DNA of 19,151 nucleotides. Origin: Proteobacteria bacterium UBA3588. GTDB lineage: Bacteria; Pseudomonadota; Gammaproteobacteria; Thiohalomonadales; Thiohalomonadaceae. The notes beneath the pieces are model-generated. The model searched no databases and was not told the origin of the DNA. It saw nothing but the letters and a program-made list of their open reading frames with translations. The DNA lies in the NCBI GenBank assembly GCA_002376325.1, contig DFMR01000057.1:1-19151 (forward strand). Reading direction: 5' to 3'. The first letter of the stretch is position 1; the number at the start of each line of letters is the position of its first letter. Below, piece by piece: positions 1-6,427 of this stretch. A program made the translations under genes and the position numbers.

Positions 1-85
1 CGGCGGCCCGGCGGATCGCGGATCCATTATGGCCGCCCCCATGGCATAACGGTCCCCCATGGTTAAGATGGATCCTAATGCGCGC

Positions 86-664
86 CTAATTGGACTTTTT
101 GACGAACTTGGTCAGAATGACGATGCGCTGCCCTTCGACGCGGCCTTCGATCTGCTCAGGGTTGTCGGGCACCAATGAAATGCCCCGTACTGGCGTGCCG
201 CGCTTGGCGGTGAAGTTGGCGCCCTTCACGTCCAGATCCTTGGTCAGGATCACCGTATCGCCCGTCTCCAGCAGTGCGCCGTGGCAGTCGCGGTGGCGTA
301 CCGTCTCTTCTTCGCCGGAGCCTTCGCCCGCCTGGGCCCAGGCCAGCGTGCCCTCGTCCAGATAGAGCATGTCGAGCAGCTCCTGCGGCCAGCCCTCGGC
401 GCTGAGCCGGTTCAGCATGCGCCACGCCATCACCTGCACCGCCGGCACCTGGCTCCACATGCTGTCGTTGAGGCAGCGCCAATGGTTGGCGTCGACCTTG
501 TCGGGATTTTCGATCTGCCCGCGGCAGGTTGCGCACAACAGCACGCATTGATCGGCGTTGCCGTCGGAATGCGGCGGGACTTCGTAGATGTCCAGCTCCT
601 CGGTGGTTCCGCACAGCTCGCATTTCGAACCGCTGCGCTCACGTAACTCTTGTTCGGTACTCAT
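86..664 (-). CDS. PhnA/YjdM-family zinc-ribbon protein
   Basis: 192 aa. The N-terminus carries two CxxC pairs (CELC near residue 16 and CATC near residue 44), typical of the zinc ribbon of PhnA (YjdM). It is followed by the family's stretch ending in DMLYLDEGTLAWAQ. The last ~70 residues (from about HRDCHG to FVKKSN) form the small beta-rich PhnA C-terminal domain. Despite the name, PhnA proteins are not shown to cleave phosphonates, so the role is unknown and probably cytosolic. The ATG at 664 is chosen because GGAG lies 8 nt upstream. It stands alone: the next same-strand sequence upstream is a cytochrome remnant. Family assignment is firm; function is not. Confidence 0.9.
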   Translation of the reverse strand: MSTEQELRERSGSKCELCGTTEELDIYEVPPHSDGNADQCVLLCATCRGQIENPDKVDANHWRCLNDSMWSQVPAVQVMAWRMLNRLSAEGWPQELLDMLYLDEGTLAWAQAGEGSGEEETVRHRDCHGALLETGDTVILTKDLDVKGANFTAKRGTPVRGISLVPDNPEQIEGRVEGQRIVILTKFVKKSN

Positions 665-775
665 CGATGCTCTCCGGATGGTGTTCCGCCATTATGAAAC
701 ATTTGGCCGCAGCGAGATACCGCGCGTCGGCGGTGCGCCGGCACATGGCTGCGATGAAAGTGCTGTTGGCGTGAT

Positions 776-946
776 TCAATCTTGATCCGGCGGTGCCTTG
801 GCGACGATCGCTTTGTCCCCGTCTGGCGTCATCCGCGGCAGCTTCTGCAGAAAGGCCACCATGCTCCAGGTGGTGGCGTCGTCGTGCCTGGTGCCCCAGG
901 CCGGCATGGCGCTCATCTTGATGCCGTGTTTGATCATCCGGTATCT
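776..946 (-). pseudogene. 3' remnant of a cytochrome c gene
   Basis: The minus-strand frame ending at 776 reads IKHGIKMSAMPAWG, then WSMVAFLQKLPRMT, which is the C-terminal part of a monoheme class I cytochrome c with the distal methionine in the MPAW motif. Homology-like sequence begins near 946. Further upstream in the same open frame the residues no longer resemble a cytochrome and no CxxCH haem-binding motif is present. The gene is therefore 5'-truncated and cannot make a haem protein. It belongs to a different subgroup from the intact lipoprotein cytochrome at 3389-3850, so it is not a simple duplicate. It lies 176 nt downstream of the histidine kinase gene on the same strand and may be a lost member of that module. 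The rest of 665-1121 holds no recognisable gene. Confidence 0.6.
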
Positions 947-1121
947 CTGGCATGCGATTTCATGGTGGTGTACGCAGCTAGCCAGGCAGGTTTCGCGCTC
1001 TGATTCTGGCGACAAGGCACATGGCGCGTTTGCCGCTGGACCCCGGAAAAACGTGCGCGATAGCCCGGTTTCCACGGTGTATCGTGGTGAATTCGTGATT
1101 CGACAGGTGCCGACCTGCCTG

Positions 1122-2468
1122 TCATCGTGGCAGCGTCACCGCCACGTGCAGGCCGCCTTCGGCGCGGTTGGCCAGCACGATATCGCCACCATGGCCGCGT
1201 GCGATGTTGCGTGCGATGGCCAGTCCCAAGCCGGTGCCGCCGGTTGCGCGGTTGCGCGAACCTTCGATGCGGAAGAACGGCTCGAATACCTGCGCCTGCA
1301 ATGCCTCCGGTATGCCCGGTCCCCGATCGTCGATAATGATCTGTAGTGACTCCGGATGGTCGTTCAACCTGACTGTGACTCGTTCGCCGTAGCTAAGGGC
1401 GTTCTGTACCAGGTTCCCGATGCAGCGCTTCAGTGCGAGCGGCCGCCCATGGAACGGCGGGATCGGTTTGGCGTCGAAAGTAAAACTCTCGCCCATGTCC
1501 TCGGTATCGCTCTGTATGCTCTCAATGAGAGCGACGACATCCATGCGCCGCATCGGTTCGCCGCCTTCCATGTCGCGAAGGAACTCCAGGGTATCGCTGA
1601 CCATCGCTGACATCTCATCGAGATCGCCCTGTATCTTGTGCTGCAATATCTCATCATCCAGCATCGCCGCACGTAGGCGCAGACGGGTGATAGGCGTTTT
1701 TAAATCGTGCGACACCGCTGCCAGCACGCGCGCCCGATCGCCGATAAAGCGCGCCAGCCGCTGTTGCATGCGGTTGAAGGCGCGGGCTGCGGTGGCGATC
1801 TCCTCAGGACCCGATTCGGAGAGCGGCGGCCGGGTAATGTCCTTGCCCAGATCGTCGGCGGCATGTGCCAGCAGCGCCAAGGGACGAACGAGCCAGCGCA
1901 CCGAAAGCCAGGCGACGAACATGGTGGACAGCAGCAGAAGCGACAGGCTGATGACGAGACGCCAGCGCCAAGCGAACAGCTCGGCCGGCAGGCGATAGAT
2001 GAATTGCACGGACTGTCCGTCGTGCAAGTGGACTTCGACATCGTAAGCGGCCTGCGCCCCGGCCGCTTGCGGCTGGGAGGGTCGCATTCCGCTATGCAGC
2101 AGCGTTGCCGTGAGCTGAAAGCCGGCGCCGAGGTTTTCGCGCAATAAGCTCGCCATCGTATTGGCGCCGTCCGTACCGTTTGCCGTGCCCGCCGGTGCCG
2201 TGCCGCCGAGGACCACATGTAGCGGAAGACTATCCAGGGCATGGACGATCCGCATCCGCTCCGATGGTTTCGTCGCATCGATCAGTCGCACCAGCCGGGC
2301 GATCTGCCCGGCGCTGTTTTGCGTCACCTCGCGCAGCATGAAGCGTTTGTAATTGTAGAAGTGGGCGGCGGCGCTAAGCAGTTGCGCCACCGATAGCAGG
2401 ATCACCAGGGAAAGGGTCAGACGTCCGAACAGGGTACGTGGCGCAAACCGCACGATCACTCCTCGCAC
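1122..2468 (-). CDS. Membrane sensor histidine kinase, EnvZ/OmpR-system type
   Basis: 448 aa. TM1 is at about residues 17-37, a periplasmic sensor segment of ~130 residues follows, and TM2 is at about 170-190. A HAMP linker (to ~240) precedes the dimerisation helix AVSHDLKTPITRLR, with phospho-accepting His254. The ATPase domain has an N box (GNLVQNALSYGE), a G1 box (DDRGPGIPE) and a G2 box (GGTGLGLAIA). It should phosphorylate the adjacent regulator. Its ATG overlaps the regulator's stop by 13 nt, so the two are translationally coupled, regulator first. The sensor segment has no recognised ligand motif (no Cys pairs, few His), so the signal cannot be read from sequence. Neighbouring redox and HMA-fold genes suggest a metal or redox stimulus; that is inference. 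Confidence 0.93.
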   Translation of the reverse strand: MRGVIVRFAPRTLFGRLTLSLVILLSVAQLLSAAAHFYNYKRFMLREVTQNSAGQIARLVRLIDATKPSERMRIVHALDSLPLHVVLGGTAPAGTANGTDGANTMASLLRENLGAGFQLTATLLHSGMRPSQPQAAGAQAAYDVEVHLHDGQSVQFIYRLPAELFAWRWRLVISLSLLLLSTMFVAWLSVRWLVRPLALLAHAADDLGKDITRPPLSESGPEEIATAARAFNRMQQRLARFIGDRARVLAAVSHDLKTPITRLRLRAAMLDDEILQHKIQGDLDEMSAMVSDTLEFLRDMEGGEPMRRMDVVALIESIQSDTEDMGESFTFDAKPIPPFHGRPLALKRCIGNLVQNALSYGERVTVRLNDHPESLQIIIDDRGPGIPEALQAQVFEPFFRIEGSRNRATGGTGLGLAIARNIARGHGGDIVLANRAEGGLHVAVTLPR

Positions 2469-3184
2469 GTGACTTCGGCCGCAAGGATATAGCCCTCACT
2501 CCTTACGGTTTTGATGATATCCGGCGCTTGGCTGTCATCCTGGATACGCCGGCGCAGTCGGCTCACCTGAACGTCGATACTGCGGTCGAACGGATCGCGA
2601 TCGCGACCGCGGGTGAGGTCCAGCAGCTGATCACGGCTCAACACGCGATTGGGATGCTCCAACAGAATCTTCAGCAGGCGGAACTCGCCGCTGCTTAACG
2701 GCATTACAACGCCTTCGGGGTTGACCAGGTGTCGCGTACTCAGATCGAGGGTCCAGTCGGCAAAGCGCAGTCTGCGTGCGCCATTGATGTCCGTGCCGCG
2801 CCCCGGCATGGAGGCCCGGCGCAGTGTCGCCTTGATGCGGGCGAGCAGCTCGCGTGGGTTGAACGGCTTCGGAAGATAATCGTCGGCGCCCATCTCCAAA
2901 CCGAGGATGCGATCCATTTCGTCGCCGCGCGCGGTCAGCATGATAATCGGGATGTGCGACTCTGCGCGCAGGCTGCGGCAGAGGGTGAGGCCGTCTTCGC
3001 CGGGGAGCATGATGTCGAGGACGACCAGATCGTAACGGCCGGTATCCATGGCCATGCGCAGTTCGCGGCCGTTACCCGCGGTGCGTACCGAATAGCCGTT
3101 CCTTTCCAGGTATTCGTGCAGCAGACTGCGGATATCGGGGTCGTCGTCAACGACCAGGATACGTTCTTTGGTCTCCATGGCCAT
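2456..3184 (-). CDS. OmpR-family DNA-binding response regulator
   Basis: 242 aa from the ATG at 3184 (MAMETKERILVVDDD). The receiver has the acidic triad DDD at 13-15, phospho-acceptor Asp57 (VVLDIMLPGEDG), the switch region MLTARG and the conserved Lys in YLPKPF. The C-terminal ~100 residues are a winged helix (LSSGEFRLLKILLEHPNRVLSRDQLL, with RSIDVQVSRLRRRI as recognition part). An in-frame TTG at 3208 is possible but less likely; GGA lies 9 nt before the ATG at 3184. A TGTAAC-N4-TGTAAC direct repeat sits 41 nt upstream of the start, suggesting autoregulation. It is coupled to the kinase gene. Targets probably include the cytochrome and HMA/HiPIP genes, which share the operator motif (inference). 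Confidence 0.93.
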   Translation of the reverse strand: MAMETKERILVVDDDPDIRSLLHEYLERNGYSVRTAGNGRELRMAMDTGRYDLVVLDIMLPGEDGLTLCRSLRAESHIPIIMLTARGDEMDRILGLEMGADDYLPKPFNPRELLARIKATLRRASMPGRGTDINGARRLRFADWTLDLSTRHLVNPEGVVMPLSSGEFRLLKILLEHPNRVLSRDQLLDLTRGRDRDPFDRSIDVQVSRLRRRIQDDSQAPDIIKTVRSEGYILAAEVTCEE

Positions 3185-3225
3185 GTCAGTTATCCACAGT
3201 TGGTGCAACGGCGCAATATGCGAAG

Positions 3226-3241
3226 TGTAACACTATGTAAC
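3226..3241. promoter_or_regulatory. Candidate response-regulator operator (TGTAAC-N4-TGTAAC)
   Basis: Two TGTAAC hexamers at a 10-bp period lie 41 nt upstream of the regulator start. Tandem direct repeats with ~10-bp period are the usual binding architecture of OmpR-family dimers. The same pattern with the same spacing recurs at 3917-3932, which supports function. Assignment to this regulator is inference. Confidence 0.55.
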
Positions 3242-3330
3242 GGCCGTCAATTCCACTATGTTCATCTATGATTTTCCTAGGCTGTACGGTATCTCTTGGC
3301 GGATTGTCGCGCAGGTTACGGCTGCGGCAT

Positions 3331-3359
3331 AAAAAGCGCGACGACACCACCGCGGTGTC
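3331..3359 (-). terminator. Possible terminator after the cytochrome gene
   Basis: On the minus strand, GACACC-loop-GGTGTC forms a 6-bp stem (3343-3359) about 30 nt after the cytochrome stop. A five-T run follows (3331-3335), but 7 nt separate stem and T-run, so the signal is weak. The rest of 3242-3388 shows no gene. Confidence 0.35.
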
Positions 3360-3388
3360 AAATCCAACTGCACAGTGGCAAAGTCTGT

Positions 3389-3850
3389 TTATCCAGCCGT
3401 TCGCCCGGATCGACGCTGATAGCGTCGGTTCATCTGCCACCACTCGTCGTATGTCCGCTTCGGCCAGAGTGATTCCAGCCAAGTCACGATGTCGCTGATC
3501 TGTGCTTGGCTGAGCTTGGGCTGCCAGGCGGGCATGTTGCCCTGGGGCTGGGTCCCGTTATCGATCACGCCGATCAACGCGGCGCGCGGATGATGCCAGG
3601 CGTGGCCGGTGCCGTTGAGCGGCGGCGGCAGGTAAGTGCCGTCAGGTTGCTGCACTCTCCAGCGGAACGCTCCCTCCGCATCGCTGCCGTGGCAGCGCGC
3701 GCAGTTCTGCTCGAACAGCGCCTTGCCCCGCGTCAGCTGCGCGGTGTCGAAATGCCGATCACGCGGCGCCGCCGCATCCTCCTGCTGATTGCAACCGGCT
3801 ATCGCCAGCGCACCGAATATTAGTAGCACTGCTGTGGTTTTAGTGTTCAT
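3389..3850 (-). CDS. Lipoprotein monoheme cytochrome c
   Basis: 153 aa from the ATG at 3850, which has GGAG 7 nt upstream; the longer frame to 3883 lacks such a site. The N-terminus is a lipoprotein signal peptide with lipobox IAGC (Cys20), so the protein should be anchored to a membrane facing the periplasm. Haem is attached at CARCH (Cys50, Cys53, His54). The likely axial Met106 lies in GNMPAW. Cytochrome c helices follow (LSQAQISDIVTWLESLWP). The C-terminal ~25 residues are rich in Trp, Arg and Tyr. It probably shuttles electrons in the periplasm; the partner is unknown. It is divergent from the HMA-fold/HiPIP genes across a 183-bp interval containing a TGTAAC repeat operator, and lies upstream of the regulator genes on the same strand. 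Confidence 0.9.
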   Translation of the reverse strand: MNTKTTAVLLIFGALAIAGCNQQEDAAAPRDRHFDTAQLTRGKALFEQNCARCHGSDAEGAFRWRVQQPDGTYLPPPLNGTGHAWHHPRAALIGVIDNGTQPQGNMPAWQPKLSQAQISDIVTWLESLWPKRTYDEWWQMNRRYQRRSGRTAG

Positions 3851-3916
3851 TCTTATCTCCGAGCCACTGGCCGGAGACAGCATAATGCAGGCCGTAACGG
3901 CGGGCGTGCGTCATGT

Positions 3917-3932
3917 TGTAACGCAATGTAAC
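3917..3932. promoter_or_regulatory. Candidate response-regulator operator (TGTAAC-N4-TGTAAC)
   Basis: This is the second copy of the TGTAAC direct repeat with identical 4-nt spacing. It lies in the divergent interval between the cytochrome start (66 nt away) and the HMA-fold gene start (101 nt away). It could control one or both directions. Together with 3226-3241 it suggests a small local regulon of the OmpR-type regulator. Confidence 0.55.
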
Positions 3933-4033
3933 AGAATCCGCGTCCGACACATTGCCTTACAAAGTGCTCATGCCGACGTAACGAATTTCTGGTCTTATGG
4001 AATACAGACTTCATGAATCAAGGAGAGGCTGTC

Positions 4034-4360
4034 ATGAGCAGCGAAACTCAGATAGTGCGGAGTATCAAACTCGATGCGGCTGCGGTGCAGTCGGCCAGTG
4101 ACGCATTGCAGGGTATCGAGGGCGTCGATGCCGTGGAGCAGGCTACGCCGCAGAAGCTGCGCGTCACCTATGATGTCACCAAAACCGGCTGGGGCGCGCT
4201 TTGCGAACAGCTGAAGTCCGTCGGTGCCTATACTCAGGGCGGGATGCTGGCCCGCTGGCGCGACGGATGGCGCGATTTTGAAGAGCAGAACATGCGCGAC
4301 AACCTGCACCATCTGCCGGCCTGTTGCAGCAAGCCGCCGATAGGCGCCGGGCGCAAATAG
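4034..4360 (+). CDS. Small HMA-fold-like protein with Cys-Cys tail
   Basis: 108 aa from the ATG at 4034, preceded by a strong AAGGAGAGG site; an upstream in-frame ATG at 4013 overlaps that site and is rejected. The first ~75 residues have the strand-helix-strand-strand-helix order of heavy-metal-associated (HMA) domains: VRSIKL, AVQSASDALQGIEG, VDAVEQA, KLRVTYD, WGALCEQLKSVGA. The metal-binding CxxC loop of true HMA domains is absent. A C-terminal arm rich in Trp and Arg ends in HHLPACCSKPP, so a Cys-Cys pair and two His near the end could bind metal. There is no signal peptide, so it should be cytosolic. It precedes the HiPIP gene by 56 nt in a likely operon. A metal-sensing or delivery role is inference; no specific function is recognised. 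Confidence 0.7.
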   Translation: MSSETQIVRSIKLDAAAVQSASDALQGIEGVDAVEQATPQKLRVTYDVTKTGWGALCEQLKSVGAYTQGGMLARWRDGWRDFEEQNMRDNLHHLPACCSKPPIGAGRK

Positions 4361-4416
4361 ACCGCGCCGCCGCGACCCGACGGCATATCTACCGATTACT
4401 CTCCGAGGACAACATC

Positions 4417-4710
4417 ATGGATAAACCCAAGAAAATTTCCCGGCGCGCATGGCTCAAGGGCTGTGCCTACGTCACCGGCGCCGGTGCGCTTTCAGTGCTG
4501 GGCGGCCGCTTCGCCCTCGCCGACGGGAGCGCCGCGAAAAAGGCCGCCAAGTCCGCGGTCCAGTACCAGGATTCGCCGAAAGACGGGAAGATGTGCGGGA
4601 TGTGCAAATTCTTCATCCGCTCCGGCGGCATGATGTCCGAGGGCAGCTGCCAGGTGGTCGAGGGCGCGGTCAGCCCCATGGGCTACTGCATCCTGTTCAC
4701 GCAGGCATAG
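4417..4710 (+). CDS. High-potential iron-sulfur protein (HiPIP)
   Basis: 97 aa from the ATG at 4417 (GAGG about 9 nt upstream). The twin-arginine signal has SRRAWLKG followed by a hydrophobic stretch and a probable cleavage site after FALA, so the folded protein goes to the periplasm. The mature part has the HiPIP cluster ligands Cys60, Cys63, Cys78 and Cys91 in the patterns CGMC, GSCQVVEG and PMGYC, which hold one [4Fe-4S]3+/2+ cluster at high potential. HiPIPs carry electrons between cytochrome complexes and reaction centres or oxidases, mainly in purple and other Chromatiales-type bacteria. It lies between the HMA-fold and SHOCT genes, all on the plus strand. Assignment is firm; its electron partner may be the cytochrome encoded divergently (inference). 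Confidence 0.95.
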   Translation: MDKPKKISRRAWLKGCAYVTGAGALSVLGGRFALADGSAAKKAAKSAVQYQDSPKDGKMCGMCKFFIRSGGMMSEGSCQVVEGAVSPMGYCILFTQA

Positions 4711-4737
4711 GGCGCCCGGCTGATCGCCGTTTTCCAT

Positions 4738-4770
4738 GCATCGTCGTGGCGTCGGCCGTCACGGCGATGC
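4738..4770 (+). other. Long imperfect hairpin downstream of HiPIP
   Basis: GCATCG...CGATGC arms extend through CGTG/CACG and a CG pair, interrupted by single mismatches, around a ~5-nt loop. It begins 28 nt after the HiPIP stop. There is no T-run after it on either strand, so it is more likely an mRNA-stabilising or factor-dependent end structure than an intrinsic terminator. Confidence 0.4.
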
Positions 4771-4870
4771 GGCGCTTGCTCTATAGTCATAGGGTTTCTC
4801 GGGAGGCTTGGTATTTTATGAACTGTTTCGGGTTGAAGCCTGGTATTTCGACATCGAGCGAGGTGATGCC

Positions 4871-5110
4871 ATGTGGGGTTACATGCAACCGTATCACGGC
4901 GGCTGGGGCTGGTTCGGCGGGCCGGTTACGATGATCCTGATTTGGGTCTTGCTGATAGGCTGCCTGGTCGTCCTGTTCAGCATGTTCAGTAGGGGACACC
5001 ATGAACATAAACGCGTCGATCCTATCGATATCCTGAAGGAGCGCTATGCCCGCGGCGAAATCGATCGCGAGGAGTTCGAAGCGCGCAAACGCGATTTGAT
5101 GGCACCGTAG
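4871..5110 (+). CDS. Small SHOCT-domain membrane protein
   Basis: 79 aa from the ATG at 4871, which has GAGG 7 nt upstream; longer frames to 4808 lack a good site. The N-terminus is rich in Gly, Trp and Tyr (YHGGWGWFGGP). One transmembrane helix is at about residues 18-39. A short His/charged linker follows, then a SHOCT motif at the C-terminus (DPIDILKERYARGEIDREEFEARKRDL). SHOCT modules are short oligomerisation segments found on many small membrane proteins; the role here is unknown. The 160-nt gap after HiPIP contains a hairpin, so it may have its own promoter. Similar small SHOCT proteins are frequent near metal-resistance genes, which fits the surrounding module (inference). Confidence 0.8.
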   Translation: MWGYMQPYHGGWGWFGGPVTMILIWVLLIGCLVVLFSMFSRGHHEHKRVDPIDILKERYARGEIDREEFEARKRDLMAP

Positions 5111-5185
5111 GGCGGGTTGAGCATAGCGAAGCCCGCCAAATCAAACCGTAATGGGTTGACGGGTCTCGCTGCGCTCAACCCATCG
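5107..5185. repeat. REP-like palindromes between convergent genes
   Basis: Two adjacent inverted repeats: GGCGGG/CCCGCC (5111-5116 with 5132-5137) and ATGGGTTGA/TCAACCCAT (5151-5159 with 5175-5183). Their loops share AGC(A/G)NAGCGA-type sequence. GGGTTGAGCGCAGCGAACCC-type palindromes are dispersed in many gammaproteobacterial genomes. They lie between the convergent SHOCT and thioesterase genes and may end transcription in both directions, though no T-run follows. Confidence 0.65.
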
Positions 5186-5190
5186 CGTAT

Positions 5191-5640
5191 TCACTGTGGA
5201 ATCGTCATGGCGACGAATTCGCCGGCGAAACGGCCGACCCGCCGACCGTCATATTCGAGTATCGAAACGGCGCTGATCCGCGCGCGGCCTTTGCGTGCCA
5301 GCATCTGCACAAAGCGCGGCCACGCAGCCGCTTGTTCCAGCTCCGCGCGCGCGGTGAAGGCGCCGGGGATCGGATGTTCATATTCCATGGTGTTTCTCTG
5401 GATGACCATGCGGGCGGCGAGGCCGGCGTTTTGCAGGCGCGTGGTGAGCAACGCCCAGGCCGCCAGCGTGGCCACGGCCGCGGCACTGCCGCCAAACACC
5501 GTTTCACGATGGTTGATGTTGGGCGCCAGCGGCGCCGCCAGGACGACCGCATCGTCCGTCGCCTGCACCACCGTCACCTGCATGGCGCGGGAGAGCGGGA
5601 TGTGATCGTGAATGTATTGTTCGAGTTCGTGCGGTGACAT
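5191..5640 (-). CDS. YiiD C-terminal-type hotdog thioesterase
   Basis: 149 aa, a single hotdog-fold domain. It starts MSPHELEQYIHDHIPLSRAM and contains the family stretch NINHRETVFGGSAAAVATLAAW, with the Asn-His and GGS region near the expected active site, followed by the strand pattern MVIQRNTMEYEHPI. This matches the thioesterase domain found at the C-terminus of YiiD and as stand-alone proteins. It should be cytosolic and hydrolyse an acyl-CoA or related thioester; the substrate is unknown. The ATG at 5640 has AAGG 8 nt upstream. It is monocistronic, flanked by REP-like palindromes on both sides, and shows no link to neighbours. Confidence 0.85.
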   Translation of the reverse strand: MSPHELEQYIHDHIPLSRAMQVTVVQATDDAVVLAAPLAPNINHRETVFGGSAAAVATLAAWALLTTRLQNAGLAARMVIQRNTMEYEHPIPGAFTARAELEQAAAWPRFVQMLARKGRARISAVSILEYDGRRVGRFAGEFVAMTIPQ

Positions 5641-5711
5641 GGTTTTGCCTTCGATGGCGCTGGTGCAAGATACGGGTTAATCATTGGACACGTTTGCCCG
5701 ATCTGGAATGC

Positions 5712-5743
5712 GAGGTGGGTTGAGCGCAGCGATACCTGCCGAA
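5712..5743. repeat. Degenerate REP-like sequence
   Basis: GAGGTGGGTTGAGCGCAGCG followed by ATACCTGCC resembles the palindrome family at 5107-5185 with a decayed right arm. It lies upstream of the thioesterase gene and downstream of the broken antitoxin gene. Confidence 0.5.
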
Positions 5744-5769
5744 TGTAAAGGCCTTCGGTTGATAGGTTT

Positions 5770-6124
5770 CTACGCTCTGTTCTCAAAATCAGTCACTTTC
5801 GCTACCGACCGTACATAGCGGTTATGCCGTTGCAATTCCACGAAACCATAGTGTGCCAGTGTCCGTAGCGTCCGAGACAGGTTGCGACTCTGGCGACCGG
5901 TGCTCTGAGCGAGTTCTTCCAAGGAGGAGGGCTGCGTCTCGGCAATGAGACGCAGCAAGGCACGATTCTTATCGCTCAGCACTTCCGCAACCGGGCGCAT
6001 GGATGGGAACCAAATCCTGGGTTCGTCGGGCTTGGGCTTGTAGTCACCATCGGGCGATGGCCAGTGCACGTGCCCGAATCTGGTCCTGGGGTATGACGCC
6101 GATACGTATTTTGCGCTTCTTCAT
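5770..6124 (-). pseudogene. Frameshifted TumA-like HTH antitoxin
   Basis: The gene starts with ATG at 6124 (MKKRKIRIGVIPQDQIRARALAIAR) and should continue GDYKPKPDEPRIWF, but one extra T at about 6049 shifts the frame and gives a stop at 6044-6046. The second part, open from 6069 to 5770, encodes the rest: a winged helix-turn-helix (SLEELAQSTGRQSRNLSRTLRTLAHYGFVEL). This is the HVO_A0114-type regulator that serves as antitoxin in TumE/TumA pairs. Joined, it is about 117 aa, the family's usual length, so the single indel is the only visible lesion. Its ATG overlaps the toxin remnant's TGA as ATGA, the expected operon arrangement. A sequencing error or programmed frameshift is possible; given the truncated toxin, decay is more likely. 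Confidence 0.75.
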
Positions 6125-6243
6125 GATTCAGTGATTCCGTGTTCGTTCAGGTAGCGATCGACGGCAGCAAAGAAGTCCGTCAGTAGTTGCCCAGAATCGA
6201 AGAAGCGATAGGGGATACCCGCGTCATCGGTATCTCTGTTCGA
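6121..6243 (-). pseudogene. C-terminal remnant of a TumE-like toxin
   Basis: The frame ending at TGA (6121-6123) reads DDAGIPYRFFDSGQLLTDFF, then AAVDRYLNEHGITES. This resembles the C-terminus of TumE-family toxins, which have an aromatic PYxF segment, then a Q/KLLxDF helix and a final RYL/W helix. It overlaps the antitoxin start by 4 nt. The frame is open only to 6246, where the inverted-repeat element begins, and no N-terminal part is found beyond the element. The toxin gene is therefore truncated and surely inactive. Family assignment rests on ~38 residues plus the antitoxin neighbour. Confidence 0.6.
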
Positions 6244-6398
6244 CCGTTAACAGGTTGCTGAAAAAAGTATTCGTCCCTTCTCCCTCAGGGAGAAGGACAC
6301 GATGAGGGGATCAAAATTCAATGACTTACACCAATTTTTTCCCCTCACCCCAACCCTCTCCCTGGGGGAGAGGGAGTTTTTCAGCAACCTGTTAACGG
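6244..6398. mobile_element. 155-bp MITE-like element with 22-bp perfect inverted ends
   Basis: The ends 6244-6265 and 6377-6398 are perfect inverted repeats of 22 bp containing GTTAACAGGTTGCTG. Inside are two further palindromes: CTTCTCCCTCAGGGAGAAG on the left and CCCTCTCCCTGGGGGAGAGGG-like sequence on the right, and the halves partly match each other in inverse. There is no open frame. Size and structure fit a miniature inverted-repeat element mobilised in trans, or a large REP-type element. No clear target-site duplication is visible. It abuts the truncated toxin remnant. Confidence 0.7.
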
Positions 6399-6427
6399 CT
6401 TGGTCGCTGAATAAAGGGGGGGCAAAA

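Noticed and set aside
1..85. Repeated CCCCCATGG and inverted GGATCCAT/ATGGATCC words downstream of the PhnA-type gene
   Set aside because: Short words only, no T-run or stable stem; not enough to call a terminator or repeat element.
3185..3208. Extended regulator start at a TTG
   Set aside because: Adds eight residues outside the receiver domain; an ATG with a GGA site at 3184 is better placed.
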